A program made the translations under genes and the position numbers. The notes beneath the pieces are model-generated. The model ran no database searches and was not told where the DNA came from. It saw only the letters and a program-made list of their open reading frames with translations. Shown here piece by piece: positions 32,150 through 43,715 of a stretch of 64,000 nt of DNA. How positions within the stretch are numbered: the stretch's first letter is position 1; the number at the start of each line of letters is the position of its first letter. Origin of the DNA: Cordilura impudica (Eukaryota; Arthropoda; Insecta; Diptera; Scathophagidae); the NCBI GenBank assembly GCA_963682025.1, contig OY821518.1:224855070-224919069 (forward strand). Direction: 5' to 3'.

Positions 32150-32740
32150 TTAACAAAATCCAACTTGGTCCTACAAAAAAGTTGGCCAAAGAATCAAAGG
32201 TTTGGCGTCACAGAATTTGGCCAATCATAGGAAACCTGGTTCGGGAAAAAAGAAAGGTCATGTGTTTGTAAGCCAAAAAAAAATAGAAATCATGTCGGAA
32301 AGAGCTCCCAACACATCCGGTATAAAAGCAGCCCGGTTAGCTTAGAGCTCAGATTATTTGGTGCAGGTTTGAAAACATACAATGTCCAAAACTTTATAAA
32401 CAGATGCCAAAAACAAAGTCGGAAATTGAAATCATGCATTATAAAAAAATATTCCTCTTGCATATTGGAGGACGAAACGTATGTACGGCAGATTTTTCGC
32501 AGCTTTCGGGCAAAATTTTTATAATGCTAATGCTCGAGGAACTGTCGAAAATAAGTTCCAACAAAAGAAGCAAGTAATTTGTTAAATCGGGATTTATAAA
32601 TACCGGATATTATATTAAGGAATGTTTCCAAAGAACAATACCGCGGTTTTTGTACCAAAGCAGGCAAATTCTCTAAACTGTCCGCAGCTTAGGCCAGTGG
32701 AGAGATATTGCGCTCTCTTTAAGTATAAACTATAAGCTTT
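32150..32740 (+). pseudogene. ITmD37E-like Tc1/mariner transposase relic
   Basis: The upstream part encodes KLAKESKVWRHRIWPII-like sequence with stops. LEDETYVRQIFRSF (32465-32510) holds the first Asp. ANARGTVENKFQQKKQV and YYIKECFQ follow in shifted frames, then FVPKQANSLNCPQLRPVERY near 32655-32715. The DDETYVKxDF and PPNCPELRPIERYWA patterns belong to the DD37E group of mosquito and other insect transposons. The segment with the second Asp (WPDLASCHY) is deleted or too decayed to see. The final Glu of PVERY remains. Confidence 0.7.
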
Positions 32741-33319
32741 TAAAAACAAAACAAGTGAGAGTATTGAATTAAACTGAATTAATACTCTCCACCAGCGTCA
32801 TAATTCAATGTTATATCCAATGTTGGATACGGTTACCATATACCCTTGCCGATAATTGAACTATTAAGATAATTTCATAAGGAATCAAAGAACAATACTT
32901 TCTTAATGCACCCGGCGGCGTTAGAATACCCAAAATCAAGGTAGGGAATCATACTTTGCAATGTTTTTAGAGCTTAAAAATTATACGATATTTGGGGAAA
33001 AGTTTTTAGTTAGTCTTGACTAAAATCTTGTTAATATTGGATTTGCCTTATATAAGTAAAATTTTAAATATTTTTATATAAATTAGCTTGGAATTTGTTT
33101 ATTTACAGTTACAAAGATGGATTTAATACAAAAAGGAAACAATAGAAACGAGTAAGAACTTTAAATCGGTATAAGCGGACTCAAAAATATACCCTATACT
33201 AACAGTTTTAGAAAAGTAAAAAGTTTTGTAAAAATGTACATAACGTTTTAAATAATTTTCTAAAATAAATAATCTAACCCATAAAAAAAGTTTTAATTAA
33301 AACTCTTTCTTTCCTTATG
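32741..33319. other. Spacer with decayed Helentron/DINE-like ends
   Basis: AACAAGTGAGAGTATTGAATTA followed by ATACTCTCCACC (32751-32803) looks like a family B start. AACGAGTAAGAACTTTAAATCGG with ATATACCCTATAC (33147-33203) looks like a family A start. Between them nothing else is recognised. Confidence 0.5.
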
Positions 33320-33835
33320 CATATGAGTTTTGAATATCTCCGTGACTGTGTGTGACTTTGCGTGACTATTTCAAAATTAATCTTTGGGCACAACAAGTCT
33401 ATGGACAGAGTTTCAGATCGATCGAATGAGGGGAAATGGGGTTTAAATCACTCCGTGACTGTGCGTGACTATGTCGAAGTTGATCTTTCATTACAGCAAA
33501 TATATCGCCCAAGTGTCAGATTGATTGGATGAGGGGAAATCCGTTTTAAATCTCTCCGTGACTGTTCGTGACCATGCGTGACTGTGCGTGACTAAGTCAA
33601 AGTTAATCTTTTTTTCACAGCAAGTGTATGGACCAAGTTTCAGATCGATCGAATGAGGGGAAATGGCATTTAGATCACTCCGTGACTGTGCGTGACCATG
33701 CGTGACTGTGCGTGATTACCCCAAAATTAATCTGTAGTCACAACAAGACTATTGGCCAAGTTCCAGATCAATTGGATAAGGGGGAATGAGGTTGACCCAC
33801 GACAGACAGACAGACAGAGAGTATGAGTTAAAAGA
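33320..33835. repeat. CGTGACTG repeat, copy 2, four units
   Basis: CGTGACTG marks lie at 33341, 33454, 33557 and 33681, giving imperfect units of 103-124 bp. Each has a CACAACAAG or TTACAGCAAA segment and GATCGAATGAGGGGAAAT or GATTGGATGAGGGGAAAT. A GACA microsatellite (33801-33820) and GAGTTAAAAGAAA close the array, as in copy 1. Orientation is the same as 11290-11600. Confidence 0.85.
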
Positions 33836-34390
33836 AACAGTTTAAAAATAAAAATCAATTAATAAAAATCGATTCACATGTTATCCGTCAAATAATTAAA
33901 TGTGTTACTAACAATAACATGAGAGTTGGGGAATATACACTCCAGTTCATTTAAATAACAACAATGATAGTCATTGCTAAAAATTGACATTTCGAGAAAA
34001 GTAACAAACACCGATTTGAATGCTCTTACATATTATATTAGGTGACCACAGCGGTTCAAGAAAATGCGCAAAAGAATAAAATAAGTCCCGTTACGTATGT
34101 GGCGCACAAAGCCTACTCAAATATGGCAAAAAATGTGATTTTAAAATAGTTCATATGAATAACAGCAGCTGTTTTTTTGATATTCTTGAGCGAATGTGTT
34201 ACACAGATTGTTTGTTCAGTCTTAATTAATTTGATAAATTGGACCTCATAAAATAAAAACTCTTTTAAAGTGGGACGAGGAAAGCCATTAACATCAGAAG
34301 AAAGAGGAAAAATTGAAAAATTGAATTGAATTGAAATTGGGGTGTATCAGATTTTTCCGATCGCGAGTGGATAATGTTTTAATTTTTAGA
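33836..34390. other. Spacer, no feature recognised
   Basis: A+T-rich, no recognisable element. GAATTGAATTGAAATTGG near 34322 is a short local repetition. Confidence 0.5.
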
Positions 34391-34720
34391 TGTACGCGGA
34401 ACATGTTCTGGTTTTTTAGCAGTACACGTGCAAGAAAACGAACTTAAAATAAAGCTACACTCGAATCTGTGTGGTTTATGTGTGTTCGAAACAAAAAATA
34501 CGTGATAGAAAAATGTTCGTGTAGATAACGAAATATTAAAACGAAACACAGTCATCATTGTGTTGGGCACCGTACAAAATATAGAAACACACATAATTGA
34601 TATGAAAATAAAAATAAGTGTTTGTTGGTCTGAGCATGTTTGTTTACGAGCTATATTTGTACGAGTTTTTTATTCAGTGTGTGTTTTTTTCTGAACTCTG
34701 CTAATAAATTACATTAAAAA
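34391..34720 (+). repeat. Dispersed repeat R2, copy 1
   Basis: Matches 61955-62258 over about 310-330 bp: ACATGTTCTG, GTACACG, GTGTGGTTTATGTGTG, TACGTGATA, AAAAATGTTCGTGTA, TGTGTTGGGCACCG, ATAATTGATATGAAAATAAA, GTACGAGTTTTTTATTCAGT. There is no coding potential. The element type is unknown. Confidence 0.8.
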
Positions 34721-34732
34721 ATTATAAAATTC

Positions 34733-35800
34733 AGGGGAACCCCAAGGTTCCGTACTTTCTCCTTCTCTTTTCCTTATCTTTCTGAACGACCTTCTTGGCC
34801 AAACTTTTAACTCTATATACTCTTTCGCAGATGACAGCAGCATTTGTCATTCATTTTCCTTTAATTGTAGGCCAAGCCTCTTGGAGGTTGGGGGCAAAAG
34901 GCGGACAATGAATGACACACTCAATCAAGGCCTCTTAACGATCTCCGAGTGGGGTAAAGCGAATAGGGTTGATTTTAATGCGCTGAAGACCCAATGTTGT
35001 ATGTTGACCCATAAGGCCATGGAATCAACAATGTCATCTGTATATATGGGTGGTATAGGTATTGAGGAATCGGATACTCTTCATGTTCTGGGCATGAGAA
35101 TTCAATGTGATGTTCGTTGGAACGAGCATGTTTTTCAAGTGTCGAAAGAAGCATTCAAGTGTCTTGGTTTTCTAAAACGGTGTAGAAATTACTTCACTCC
35201 TTCTGATCTCCTTAAAATCTATACCACTTACATCCGACCGAAAATGGAATACAACTCCCATATATGGGCAGGGGCTTCGAAGTCTATTTTGGAGCTACTG
35301 GACCGTGTGCAAAGGAGGGCGTTGGCGCACATCAATGACAGTAGGGTATCCAATTCTATTGATTCATTGGAACACCGTCGGAATGTGGGTTGTGTAGCAC
35401 TGTTCTATAGATATTACCATGGGAAATGTTCTTCTGAGATTAGCGCACTTATTCCAAGTGCCCGAGTTTCGGTTCGCTCTACCCGCTTCTCTAGTAGATC
35501 ACATCGTTTGTAGTCTATTGTCGAGTTGACCGCACAACGCATTACAGAGAGAATTCGTTTATCAGTCGAACAAGCCTTATGTGGAATAAACTCCCCGTTA
35601 GGTCTTTCCTGACAGTTATAATCTAATAAAATTTAAGTCAAATATCCATAAACGCTACTCCCTCTCTTCGCCTTCCCATAACCTATTTTCCTTAAATCAA
35701 CACAATGCACTGCATTTGTAGGAGCAATCCCCTGTTGGTTAACAAAAAAAATAAAAAAAAAATAAAAAAAAATTTATTTAAAAAAATTTCAAATTCACGA
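34733..35800 (+). pseudogene. 5'-truncated LINE: RT palm to poly-A tail
   Basis: An open frame from 34734 to the stop at 35513 (259 codons, no internal stop) begins inside the RT domain at GEPQGSVLSPSLFL. It contains IYSFADDSS (34824-34835 is FADD, the catalytic site), ISEWGKANRVDFNALKTQC, TLHVLGMRIQCDVRWNEHV, YTTYIRPKMEYNSHIW and VQRRALAHI. A shifted extension reads FISRTSLMWNKLPVRSF and RYSLSSPSHNLF, typical LINE C-terminal sequence. An A-rich tail with AATAAA units (about 35743-35780) ends the insertion. The lack of a start and the abrupt 5' edge fit incomplete target-primed reverse transcription. The intact frame suggests a fairly recent insertion. The clade is not certain. Confidence 0.85.
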
Positions 35801-36344
35801 TTTTTACCAACATACAACAGTTCAATGCAACAGTGAAACTAAAAATAGAACGAGATATGTTCTTAATTATTTTATATAAAAAAAAGAAAGTGGTGAATTT
35901 CTCACTCCCTCTATTTTAATGTGTTCTTGCAAATTCATTCAAGGTATTTTAAACTCATTTTTAAAAAATTGATATTTTTATATTTTCTACATTTTCAGTT
36001 CGATTTTAATTTAATTTAGTGTGTTTAGTAAATATCAATCTAGATGCCAAGTTTCATGAAAATCGGACACTGTTTCTGTGCGTTATAGCGTATGTAAAAT
36101 AAAGGATATATGGTAGGACCTAGAGTCCTTGTAGCAATTACAATGAGGAGTGACACACACATTACTAGGCTTATATGTATCATATATACAGATTTTCATA
36201 ATTCTTCGTTCATTGATGTGGCCAAAGTAACAATTTATAATTTTAAATCATATGGGAGGTGGGCGTGTCCTTGGTGCAATTTTTGCAAAAATTCATATGT
36301 TAGTGTGCCAAATTTCGAAAATCTGTGACAACTCCTTCTATTTT
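35801..36344. other. Spacer, no feature recognised
   Basis: GGGAGGTGGGCGTGTCC near 36251 recalls the GGGCGTGGCACC motif of the tandem units at 41.4-42.3 kb, but no extended match was found. Confidence 0.4.
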
Positions 36345-36815
36345 GGTCCCATTGTTATATGGGAACGAAGCACTGTGGGTCGCAGGGGTACAATTTATGG
36401 ATTTTTGCCATGGCGACTACGCACATGTGCGCCGTTGCATTACCATAGTGGAAGAGCACTTTTTCGTCAAATGAGGTCGTCTTTGCTTCAAATTAATATC
36501 GAATTTGCCCAAAAGCTGTGAATAATATTCGCCGGTGATGGTTTTATCCTCTTGAAGATAATCGATCTGAATTACACCGCATGCATCACAAAAAACTTTC
36601 ACCATGACCTTGCTGGCCGACAGACACAACTTGGATGTCTTTAGCGTACGTTCATTCAGAGACGGCTACTGCTTTGACTATTTCTTGGTATCTGGTGTAT
36701 TGAGATGGATCCATGTGCCGTCAACGGTTGCGAAACGGCGTAAAAACTCCTTCGCATTGTAGTTTGACATCGTTAAACACTGTTTTGATCTGGTCACACG
36801 GTTACGCTTATCGAG
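36345..36815 (-). pseudogene. Mariner (DD34D-type) transposase relic
   Basis: Minus-strand reading: NRVTRSKQ, SNYNAKEFLRRFATVDGTWIH, NTPDTKK, then KVMVKVFCDACGVIQIDYLQ and KTITGEYYSQLLGKF, RRPHLTKKK. VLFHYGNATAH and VVAMAKIHKL follow. This order is that of mariner proteins (TVDETWIHHY, KVMxSVFWDAxGII, HHDNAxxH). The first Asp is kept (VDGTW, with E to G after it) but the second catalytic Asp position reads Gly (HYGNA). The protein end with PHPPYSPDLAP is missing. Frameshifts and stops are present. Confidence 0.8.
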
Positions 36816-39526
36816 TTTTCAAACTGCCTGCTATTGTTGCGAAGAATTTGGTTTAAATTATTTTCGGCTACTGACTACAAACATATATTTGCATTAAAGT
36901 TGCTGCACTGGTTATAAGTGTTAACAAACACGAGTTTAAGTAAACTTAACTGACATCCCGAAAACTCGACCTTAAAAATGTAAATGCTTAAAATAAAAAT
37001 CTATTCGAAATTCTTTTACATACGAGTATATTAAAAAAAAAAAAAAAACAAAGAAATATAAAACGTGAAACCACAATAAAAACTCGTATACTATAAAAAT
37101 TCTATAGAAATTTGTAAACATAAGTCATGACTCTGCTTAGTGCTTGTGGTAACTAATATAAAAAATTATAAATCAAATTGACAACTTACTTATTTGACAT
37201 TATCCAATAATATATAATGTAAAAAATATCCTTTCACTGTTAGCTGCACAGAAAATCCACGAAATAATCAACCATTTGATTGCAGTGATGATATAACAAC
37301 AAAACAAAACCAAACCTTATTAAGATGAATTTCAAAGATATTGGAGGAATTTGGGGAAGGGTGAAATTTGAAACTGAAGATTTGGTTTTAGTTTAGATAA
37401 AATGGCTTTTTAGATTATATGTTTTTTAGGTAAATCCACATATAATGTATTCCTTTAATATACTCCAAGTTAAGTTTACATATCAGGAATAAGAAACGGA
37501 ATTCATAAAGTAGAATTAGAGATGAGCGGTTGGCAGTGTGTGTGATTTTGTGGTTTCCAAATGATTAAATCAATGAATGATGATGATGATTAATAAAAAA
37601 AACGACTTGTATTTGTTACTTTAGTAATTTTGTTGTTATTAAGCACCCCTTTTCCCTTTTTTTATTTATATAGCAGGGACTTTATGATAATGAATTCTTT
37701 TACATTTAGTTTAAAACTGGTTTTTGCACCTTAATATTTTTAATTGTAAATATTTATACCTATAAAAACTTTTTATTTAATTGATTTGTTTAAATTAAAT
37801 TTTTATTTACAATATTCATATATTTTTTTTAATTAAAAATTTCCATATTTGAATATTTTGTAATTATTAGTACTGTTATAATTTCTTTGTGTGTTTGATT
37901 TTTTTTTTTTTTTTTCAATTAACAATTTTAACTTTTGGTTTTGAAATTTGTTAAATATATATTTTATCAATATTTATTATAGATTTTTATATAAATTAAC
38001 TCATATTTAAAAATTAAATATATACATATACATATACGAGTATATATTTTTAATTTGATTTTCTTTATGAATATTGTATGGGATTTATACTTTTTTATTT
38101 TGTGGCCACAAAAGAATTTTCATCTATTTCTTCTTGATTTTTTTTTATTTCACTTTAGGCCTGGGATTATTTTTTGTGATATCTTTTCATTTCATATTAG
38201 ATGGCTTTTTGTTTTGCACTTATTCTTATTCTTCACTTATTTGCTTCTTTTTTGTTTTTATTTTCTGTTTTTTTTAACTTGTTGTTGTTGTTATTTTATT
38301 TTAAGAATTTTTTTTTTATTATAGATCTTAAAGCCGTTAAGAATTTTGTCTTATTTACTATTTGCACCTTTCATCTTAAAATGTTAAAAAGTAACTAAAC
38401 CAAACAGTGGCTTATTACCTGTTTTGAATCTAAAGTCAGTAGAAAAAGTTCAAACAAAGCATGGTTTGTTTGTTAAACACTTGATCAAACACGATCCAAC
38501 ATGTTTGAAGTACATTTAAAACTCTCCACATTACATTATTGTCTCTATTTAGCTCGTGCTCATTCTCCCTCTCTCTCTTTCTCTGATTTCTTTGATTTCA
38601 AGTAACAAGGTGTGAATCTCTAAAACCTCAAAAGACAACAAAACGAAACAATGTTTCTTTCATCAAACTGGTTAAATTCTTATTATTATTCGCTTGTATT
38701 GTTAACAGAGTTTCAAAGTAATGAATTCATAAGACCACAAATTTACTTATTCAATTTCAATGCTTTTCAATCAGGGAGTAATTTTAAAACAATTACTTTG
38801 GTTTTGCGTCTACTATGAACCAACTTCCATAGAAGTAAAAATAAAGTCATTGTGAAAAGAGTACAACTTCAAATCTTTAACATTTTAAATAGAAAAGAAT
38901 ATCAGATTATATAAATTATTGTTGGGGATTAAAAATTGATATCGAGAAATCGAAATAAAAAGGAAAAACTGGTTTAGGAAAACATTGGGAAAAGGACAAT
39001 TGACAATGATATATAAAGATCTGATATTGAGTTAAAAAAGAAAAGAAAAATATATGTATATACCAATTTATATTTTAATGAAATGAAGAAAATAACTTTT
39101 TCAACCTAAGCTTCGTTGAATTTGAAAAAATCGAAAAGTGAAAAAATCATATAAATAGAATAAGTGCGTTTATCTTCAAAACGTGTTAACCTGTAATTCT
39201 AATCGAGTTTTTTTTGCAGATATTGCATCCTTTGCAATGAAATGTACCAAAACTTTATTTGCGAGAGGTCAAAATTTTGTCATTTAATACTCGTATCTTA
39301 AAAAGTTATATTTATAAAACTTTAAAAATATATAAGTATACACATATGTTATTACTGATAGCCTATATTATTACTGATTATCCTAAATTTAATGCGCGAG
39401 TTTTTATTTGTTCCTGAGCTATAAATAATAATTTGAAATTAGATGGAATTTTTTTAATTTGAATTTATAATCTTATATTTTGTTTACCATTTCGGTTTGC
39501 GCCTTATAAATCCCAAATAATAATAA
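36816..39526. other. 2.7-kb spacer, no feature recognised
   Basis: A+T-rich, with a poly-A run near 37032 and a poly-T run near 37900. T-rich frames around 38055-38398 (67-89 codons, runs of F and L) look like base composition rather than genes. A CT-rich patch lies at 38558-38584. Confidence 0.6.
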
Positions 39527-39960
39527 AACAAGTAAGAGTGTTAAATTCGGCTGTGCCGAACCTTTGATACCCTCCACCTCGGGTTGAGTATTGATAATAA
39601 ATGTATACAAAATATCTGAAAAAGTAAACAATTTGTTAAACTTAATACCAAATTATTTCAGCAAATTCTTTGGTTTGATCTGAATTTTTATTTATTCCAA
39701 GAGTTGGTATATAGAGCTCTCTCACATTACTAATTCGTGCGCCAGCGAGGTAAGATCGTTTTCGTCTTTTCTATTATTTCGGATAAAAGAAAACATATTT
39801 CGGTCTTTTTGCAAATTATATAGCTCGCCCCAACCTCCATTGCGAAGGTAATGGTTGTGTAGGGTGGCTATACGCATTAAATCGTGCTAATTGGAGATGA
39901 CTGTATAGTTTCTTTTAACTGGCCAAATAATTCTTCAGTACGGCCGTTTAGGTCGGACCG
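39527..39960 (+). mobile_element. 5' part of Helentron/DINE-like family B
   Basis: AACAAGTAAGAGTGTTAAATTC, the palindrome TTCGGCTGTGCCGAA and ACCCTCCACC are the family start seen at 12537 and 50574. What follows (to about 39960) has no heptamers and no recognisable 3' end, so the right boundary is uncertain. Confidence 0.6.
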
Positions 39961-40168
39961 AGTAACAAAATAATAAGCAAAAAAAAAGCTCTCTCATTTT
40001 TTTTTTTGTTAAAATATTGCCATATTTGGAAAATAAAAATTTTTTTTACATACTAAAAGGAAGTTTTCACGATTTACACAATAAATGCAAAATCTAACCC
40101 CAACTTCTGATTTTGAATTAAATTATGTTAATAAAATATAAAATATGGGAATTATTATCGAACATCAA

Positions 40169-40776
40169 TTGGGCAATTCACAACAGGTGTTGTATCGTTG
40201 TATCTGTTGTATCGTGTATTACTTTACAATAGTGTAAAATTGTTATTGGTAATTTGCATTGAAAAATCTGATACAGCGATACAACTTCATTTGCTGTGTT
40301 TAGTAAATGTTGTATATTGTATCATAACATATCAGTACCAAGTGAATGTCAGTTTTTATGAAAAAGAAAAAAACAAATACATACAATTTTAACAGCATAA
40401 ATAATTATAAAATAAAAAATGACAAATAATGCAAATAACGATAGGTTTATTTATATAAAAATTAATGTTTATATTTTTAGAATGTATTTCAGTCTCAACC
40501 AAAACGTTTTAAATTTTTTTGTATTCTAAATTAAAATGGAAGAGGTACGTAACTAAAACTCCAGGGTATATATTATGACCAAAAAGCAAACACCGACATG
40601 TGCTTTCTCTTGTACGAATTAACAGAAGTGACGAAGCGACCGTTCCTCGTTGGGTCGATAATTACTAAAGTAAACGTTTTACATCACGAAAATACAACTG
40701 ACTGTTCACAACAAATGATTGTATTGTGTATTTTAATACAAAATACAACATACAACAACTCTTGTGAATTGCCCAA
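40169..40776. mobile_element. MITE with 27-bp inverted ends (TTGGGCAATTCAC)
   Basis: TTGGGCAATTCACAACAGG...TGTTGTAT at 40169-40195 pairs with its inverted copy at 40750-40776 with two mismatches. The 608-bp interior has no coding potential; the left end is followed by TTGTATCGTTGTATCTGTTG-type repetition. A target duplication is not obvious. Confidence 0.75.
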
Positions 40777-41288
40777 ATGTTTTGGGTTTTACCTTGCCTA
40801 CCATGAAGTCAAATTTTGAAGTCATCATGAGCACTGGTTCAAATTAGGGATGCCAAACGCAAAAAACCAAATGTCCCAAAAATTTTAAATAAAATAATTT
40901 GTTATCTTTATTTTCTGAAAAACTTAAAACTGTCATACAAAAAAATTGTGAAAAATAATATATAAATAACATTCTCATCAAATTGCGCTTTATTTATGTA
41001 ACAATTTTTATGTTCGCAATTCTTAAATACCATTTGAGGTTTTCTAAACTTCGTTGAATTTAAATTAATATTTTCTTATCCTGAAATGCTATTAATGTCT
41101 CCTCAATCGCAATATTTTTTTTTTTTAATTTCAGTTGATTTTTTAAATATTTGGTGTTTTCTGAATTTCAGTTTGTGTTTAAAGAATAAAATTTATATTT
41201 TAAAAATTCAATTGATGTCTTCTAAATTTCAAGTTATTATTTCCGACGTTTTAATAAGATTTTCTGAAATTTAAATTAGAAAATATTT
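40777..41288. other. Spacer, no feature recognised
   Basis: A+T-rich, no element recognised. Confidence 0.5.
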
Positions 41289-42705
41289 TCTATACTAATA
41301 TTATAAAGAGGTAATGTGTGTTTGTTTGTTTGTTTGTTTGTTTGTTTGTAGGAGGTAATCTCCGTAACTACCCATCTGATATTCCTGAAATTTTCACAAA
41401 GTCTTACTGCAGATATGGGAAGTGCTATAGGCTATAATTTTTTTAATATTTTTAGTGGGCGTGGCACCTCCCACACAAAGTAAATTTTTAATATCATATA
41501 CATATATTGAGTATTATGATAGGGAGAGCTTTGCAAATTTGTGTGAGGTCATCTATTGTTAATATTAGTAGCTACGCCGGAAATGGGCGGGATCGGACAA
41601 GTGGGCATGGTACCTCCCATACAAGAAATAATTCAATATTATATATCTCGAGTACTGTGATAGAGAGAGCTTTTTAAATTTTTCTGATGCCACCTATTAT
41701 TAATGTTAGTAGTCGGACAAAAAATGGGCAGTATCGGACCAATAGGCGTGGCACTTGCCATACAAATTAAATATAAAATGCCATTTGTCTGGAGTACTGT
41801 TATAGTGAGAGTCTTGGGACTTTGTGTGATCCCAAAAGTTATTCATGTGATTAGTTAGACAAAAAATGGGCGTGATCGGAGCAGTGGGCGTGGCACCGCC
41901 CATACAAAGTAAATATATGATTTCAAATAACTGCTGTACTAAAAAAGGGAAGCTTTGACACTTTGCACAACACCATCAGATCTTAGTATGTGTAGTCGGA
42001 CAAAAAATTGGCGGGTTCACACCAATGCGCGTGGCACTCCCCATGCAAAGTAACTATTTAATGTCATATATCTGGAGTAATGTAAAAGAGAGGGCTTTGT
42101 GGCTTTGCATGAGCCCATAGGTTCTTTGTATGATTAGTCGAACAATCGTAGTAGTGTGCGTAGCACCGCCCATGCAAATTAGATATCTAATATCATAGGT
42201 ATTCTACAAAAGGGAAAGACTCGACATTTTGCACGAGTCCATAAGATATTAATGTGAGTAGTCCAATAAAAATTGGGCGGGATGGAATGAGTGAGCGTGG
42301 CACCTCCTATATAAATAATATGAAGTACTACGAAAGCAACAGTCTTTGGTTAAGTACAATAGTTATTAATGTGATTTGTCGTGGAAAATATATCGCCAAG
42401 ATCAAAAATTCGCCAAAATCCAAAATTGCGTTAATAAAAATCGCCCAAAAAAATCTGCAAAATCAAAAATGGACAAAATCAAAAATCGCTAAGAAGAAAA
42501 ATTGCCAAATGATATTCTAAGTTCAAGGCCAATAGTTAAGTGTTGCCAGATCTAATTTTGATAATCCATCTTCTCATGGACAGCTACATGTACCTTGCTC
42601 CATGGTGAGAACGCCGAAAAATCTGATAATTTTTGTACCGAATGAAAAAACAAAAAAAAAAAAAAATGTAGATCAGCAAGCATTCAAATAAAAAAATCTA
42701 TGCTA
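41289..42705 (+). mobile_element. Helitron-like element, family K, copy 1 (long, 3' end lost)
   Basis: Starts TCTATACTAATATTATAAAG, then GAGGTAATGTGTGTTTGTTTG and GGAGGTAATCTCCGTAACTAC. It matches copy 2 (42710) for the first ~300 bp. Its body is expanded by tandem units (41440-42330), and it degenerates after 42370 into AAAATC-rich sequence without the CTAG end. Starts of this kind (TCTATACTAATATTATAAA plus a GTTT run) are common in insect Helitron-like elements. Confidence 0.65.
41440..42330 (+). repeat. Seven tandem units of ~139 bp
   Basis: GGGCGTGGCACC(T/G)CCCATACAAA-type marks lie near 41458, 41602, 41735, 41884, 42027, 42155 and 42291, 128-149 bp apart. Each unit continues with ATATCATATATCTGGAGTACTG-like sequence, GAGAG(A/G)GCTTTG, and TATTAATGTGAGTAGTCGGACAAAAAATGGGCGG-like sequence. 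They are more diverged from one another than recent duplicates would be. Confidence 0.8.
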
Positions 42706-42709
42706 ATAA

Positions 42710-43133
42710 TCTATACTAACATAATAACGAGGTAATATATGTTTGTTTGTTTGTTTGTTTGTTTGTTTGTTTGTAGGAGGTAATCTCCGTAACTACCCAT
42801 CTGACCTTCCTGAAATTTTCACAGAGTCTTACTGCGGATATGGGAGTGCTAGAGTTTGTAGTTTTTTTTTAAATATTTTTAGCGGGCGTGGCACCTCCCA
42901 TACAAAGTAAATTTTAAATATCATATATATAAATATGATAGAGAAAGCTTTGCAAATTTGTCTCAGGTCATCTATTATTAACATGAGTAGTCAAACAAAA
43001 AAAGGGCGGGATTGGACAAATGCGCGTGGCACCCCTACACAAACTTAATATTAATTAAATTGCGTGAGCCCTCTCATAATGATTCGTGGGGGGGAGGGGG
43101 AGGGTGTAGCGAAGCACACCGGGTTACATCTAG
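42710..43133 (+). mobile_element. Helitron-like element, family K, copy 2 (complete ends)
   Basis: A|TCTATACTAACATAATAACG start with a GTTT microsatellite. The end is CCGGGTTACATCTAG|T. A hairpin GGTGT/ACACC (43103-43107 and 43116-43120) lies 9 nt before the CTAG end. With the A/T target this satisfies the Helitron terminal rules. Only one or two internal units are present, against seven in copy 1. Confidence 0.75.
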
Positions 43134-43715
43134 TATTTTATAATTGGAAATCTGAATTCCAATTTTTAGAATTGATATTTTCTTAAATTTGAATGGGAAA
43201 TTTAAAAGGTGCAATTTTGTATTTATGTCAATAGTAATGCTTTAGTAATTATAAACAATTTTTAAAAATTAGATGTAATCGCAATCAAATATTTTGTAGG
43301 TAAAGCAGAATAATAATTCTATATAACTATGTAGAACGGTTTTGAAAGCAAAAAAAAACTCATTGATGAACTCGGTAACTCTATTTTGTAAACACAAACT
43401 TAAGGTCATATTTGTAAAAGAATAATGGAAAAACGTATGAAATAAAAGACCAGCCCTGTGTATACTATTAGCATTGTTGTGTTTGTTATCTAATTGAAAA
43501 TGTTGACATTCATGTTAAAATAGAAATAACGATTGCAAAGCTAATTAAAACAAAAATTGCGGTGCCATCTACTGTGGCATAGCAACACTGAGCGAAATGA
43601 AGTTTGATATCTAATTGAAAATGTTAACATTCATGTTAAAAACTGCAGTGACACTGTTTGTTAATACAAAAGAAATGTATTTTCCTTAAAACAAAATACA
43701 TATTGGAGAATTTTA
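43134..43715. other. Spacer with one short direct repeat
   Basis: TATCTAATTGAAAATGTT(G/A)ACATTCATGTTAAAA occurs at 43480 and 43608, 128 bp apart. Nothing else is recognised. Confidence 0.5.

Noticed and set aside
33320..33835. Possible array of small structured RNA genes because of regular CGTGACTGTG marks
   Set aside because: Units vary in length, have no promoter boxes or terminators visible, and match the dispersed copy at 11290, so a mobile repeat is more likely.
38055..38398. Hydrophobic F/L-rich frames that could look like small membrane proteins
   Set aside because: Three overlapping phases in T-rich DNA, no conserved motif, no neighbouring gene structure.
40598..40819. A 73-codon frame as a small gene
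   Set aside because: It overlaps the right end of the MITE and has no recognised motif.
41340..42330. CRISPR-like regular repetition
   Set aside because: The ~139-bp units are diverged and contiguous without short identical repeats and unique spacers; this is eukaryotic DNA with a Helitron-like start.
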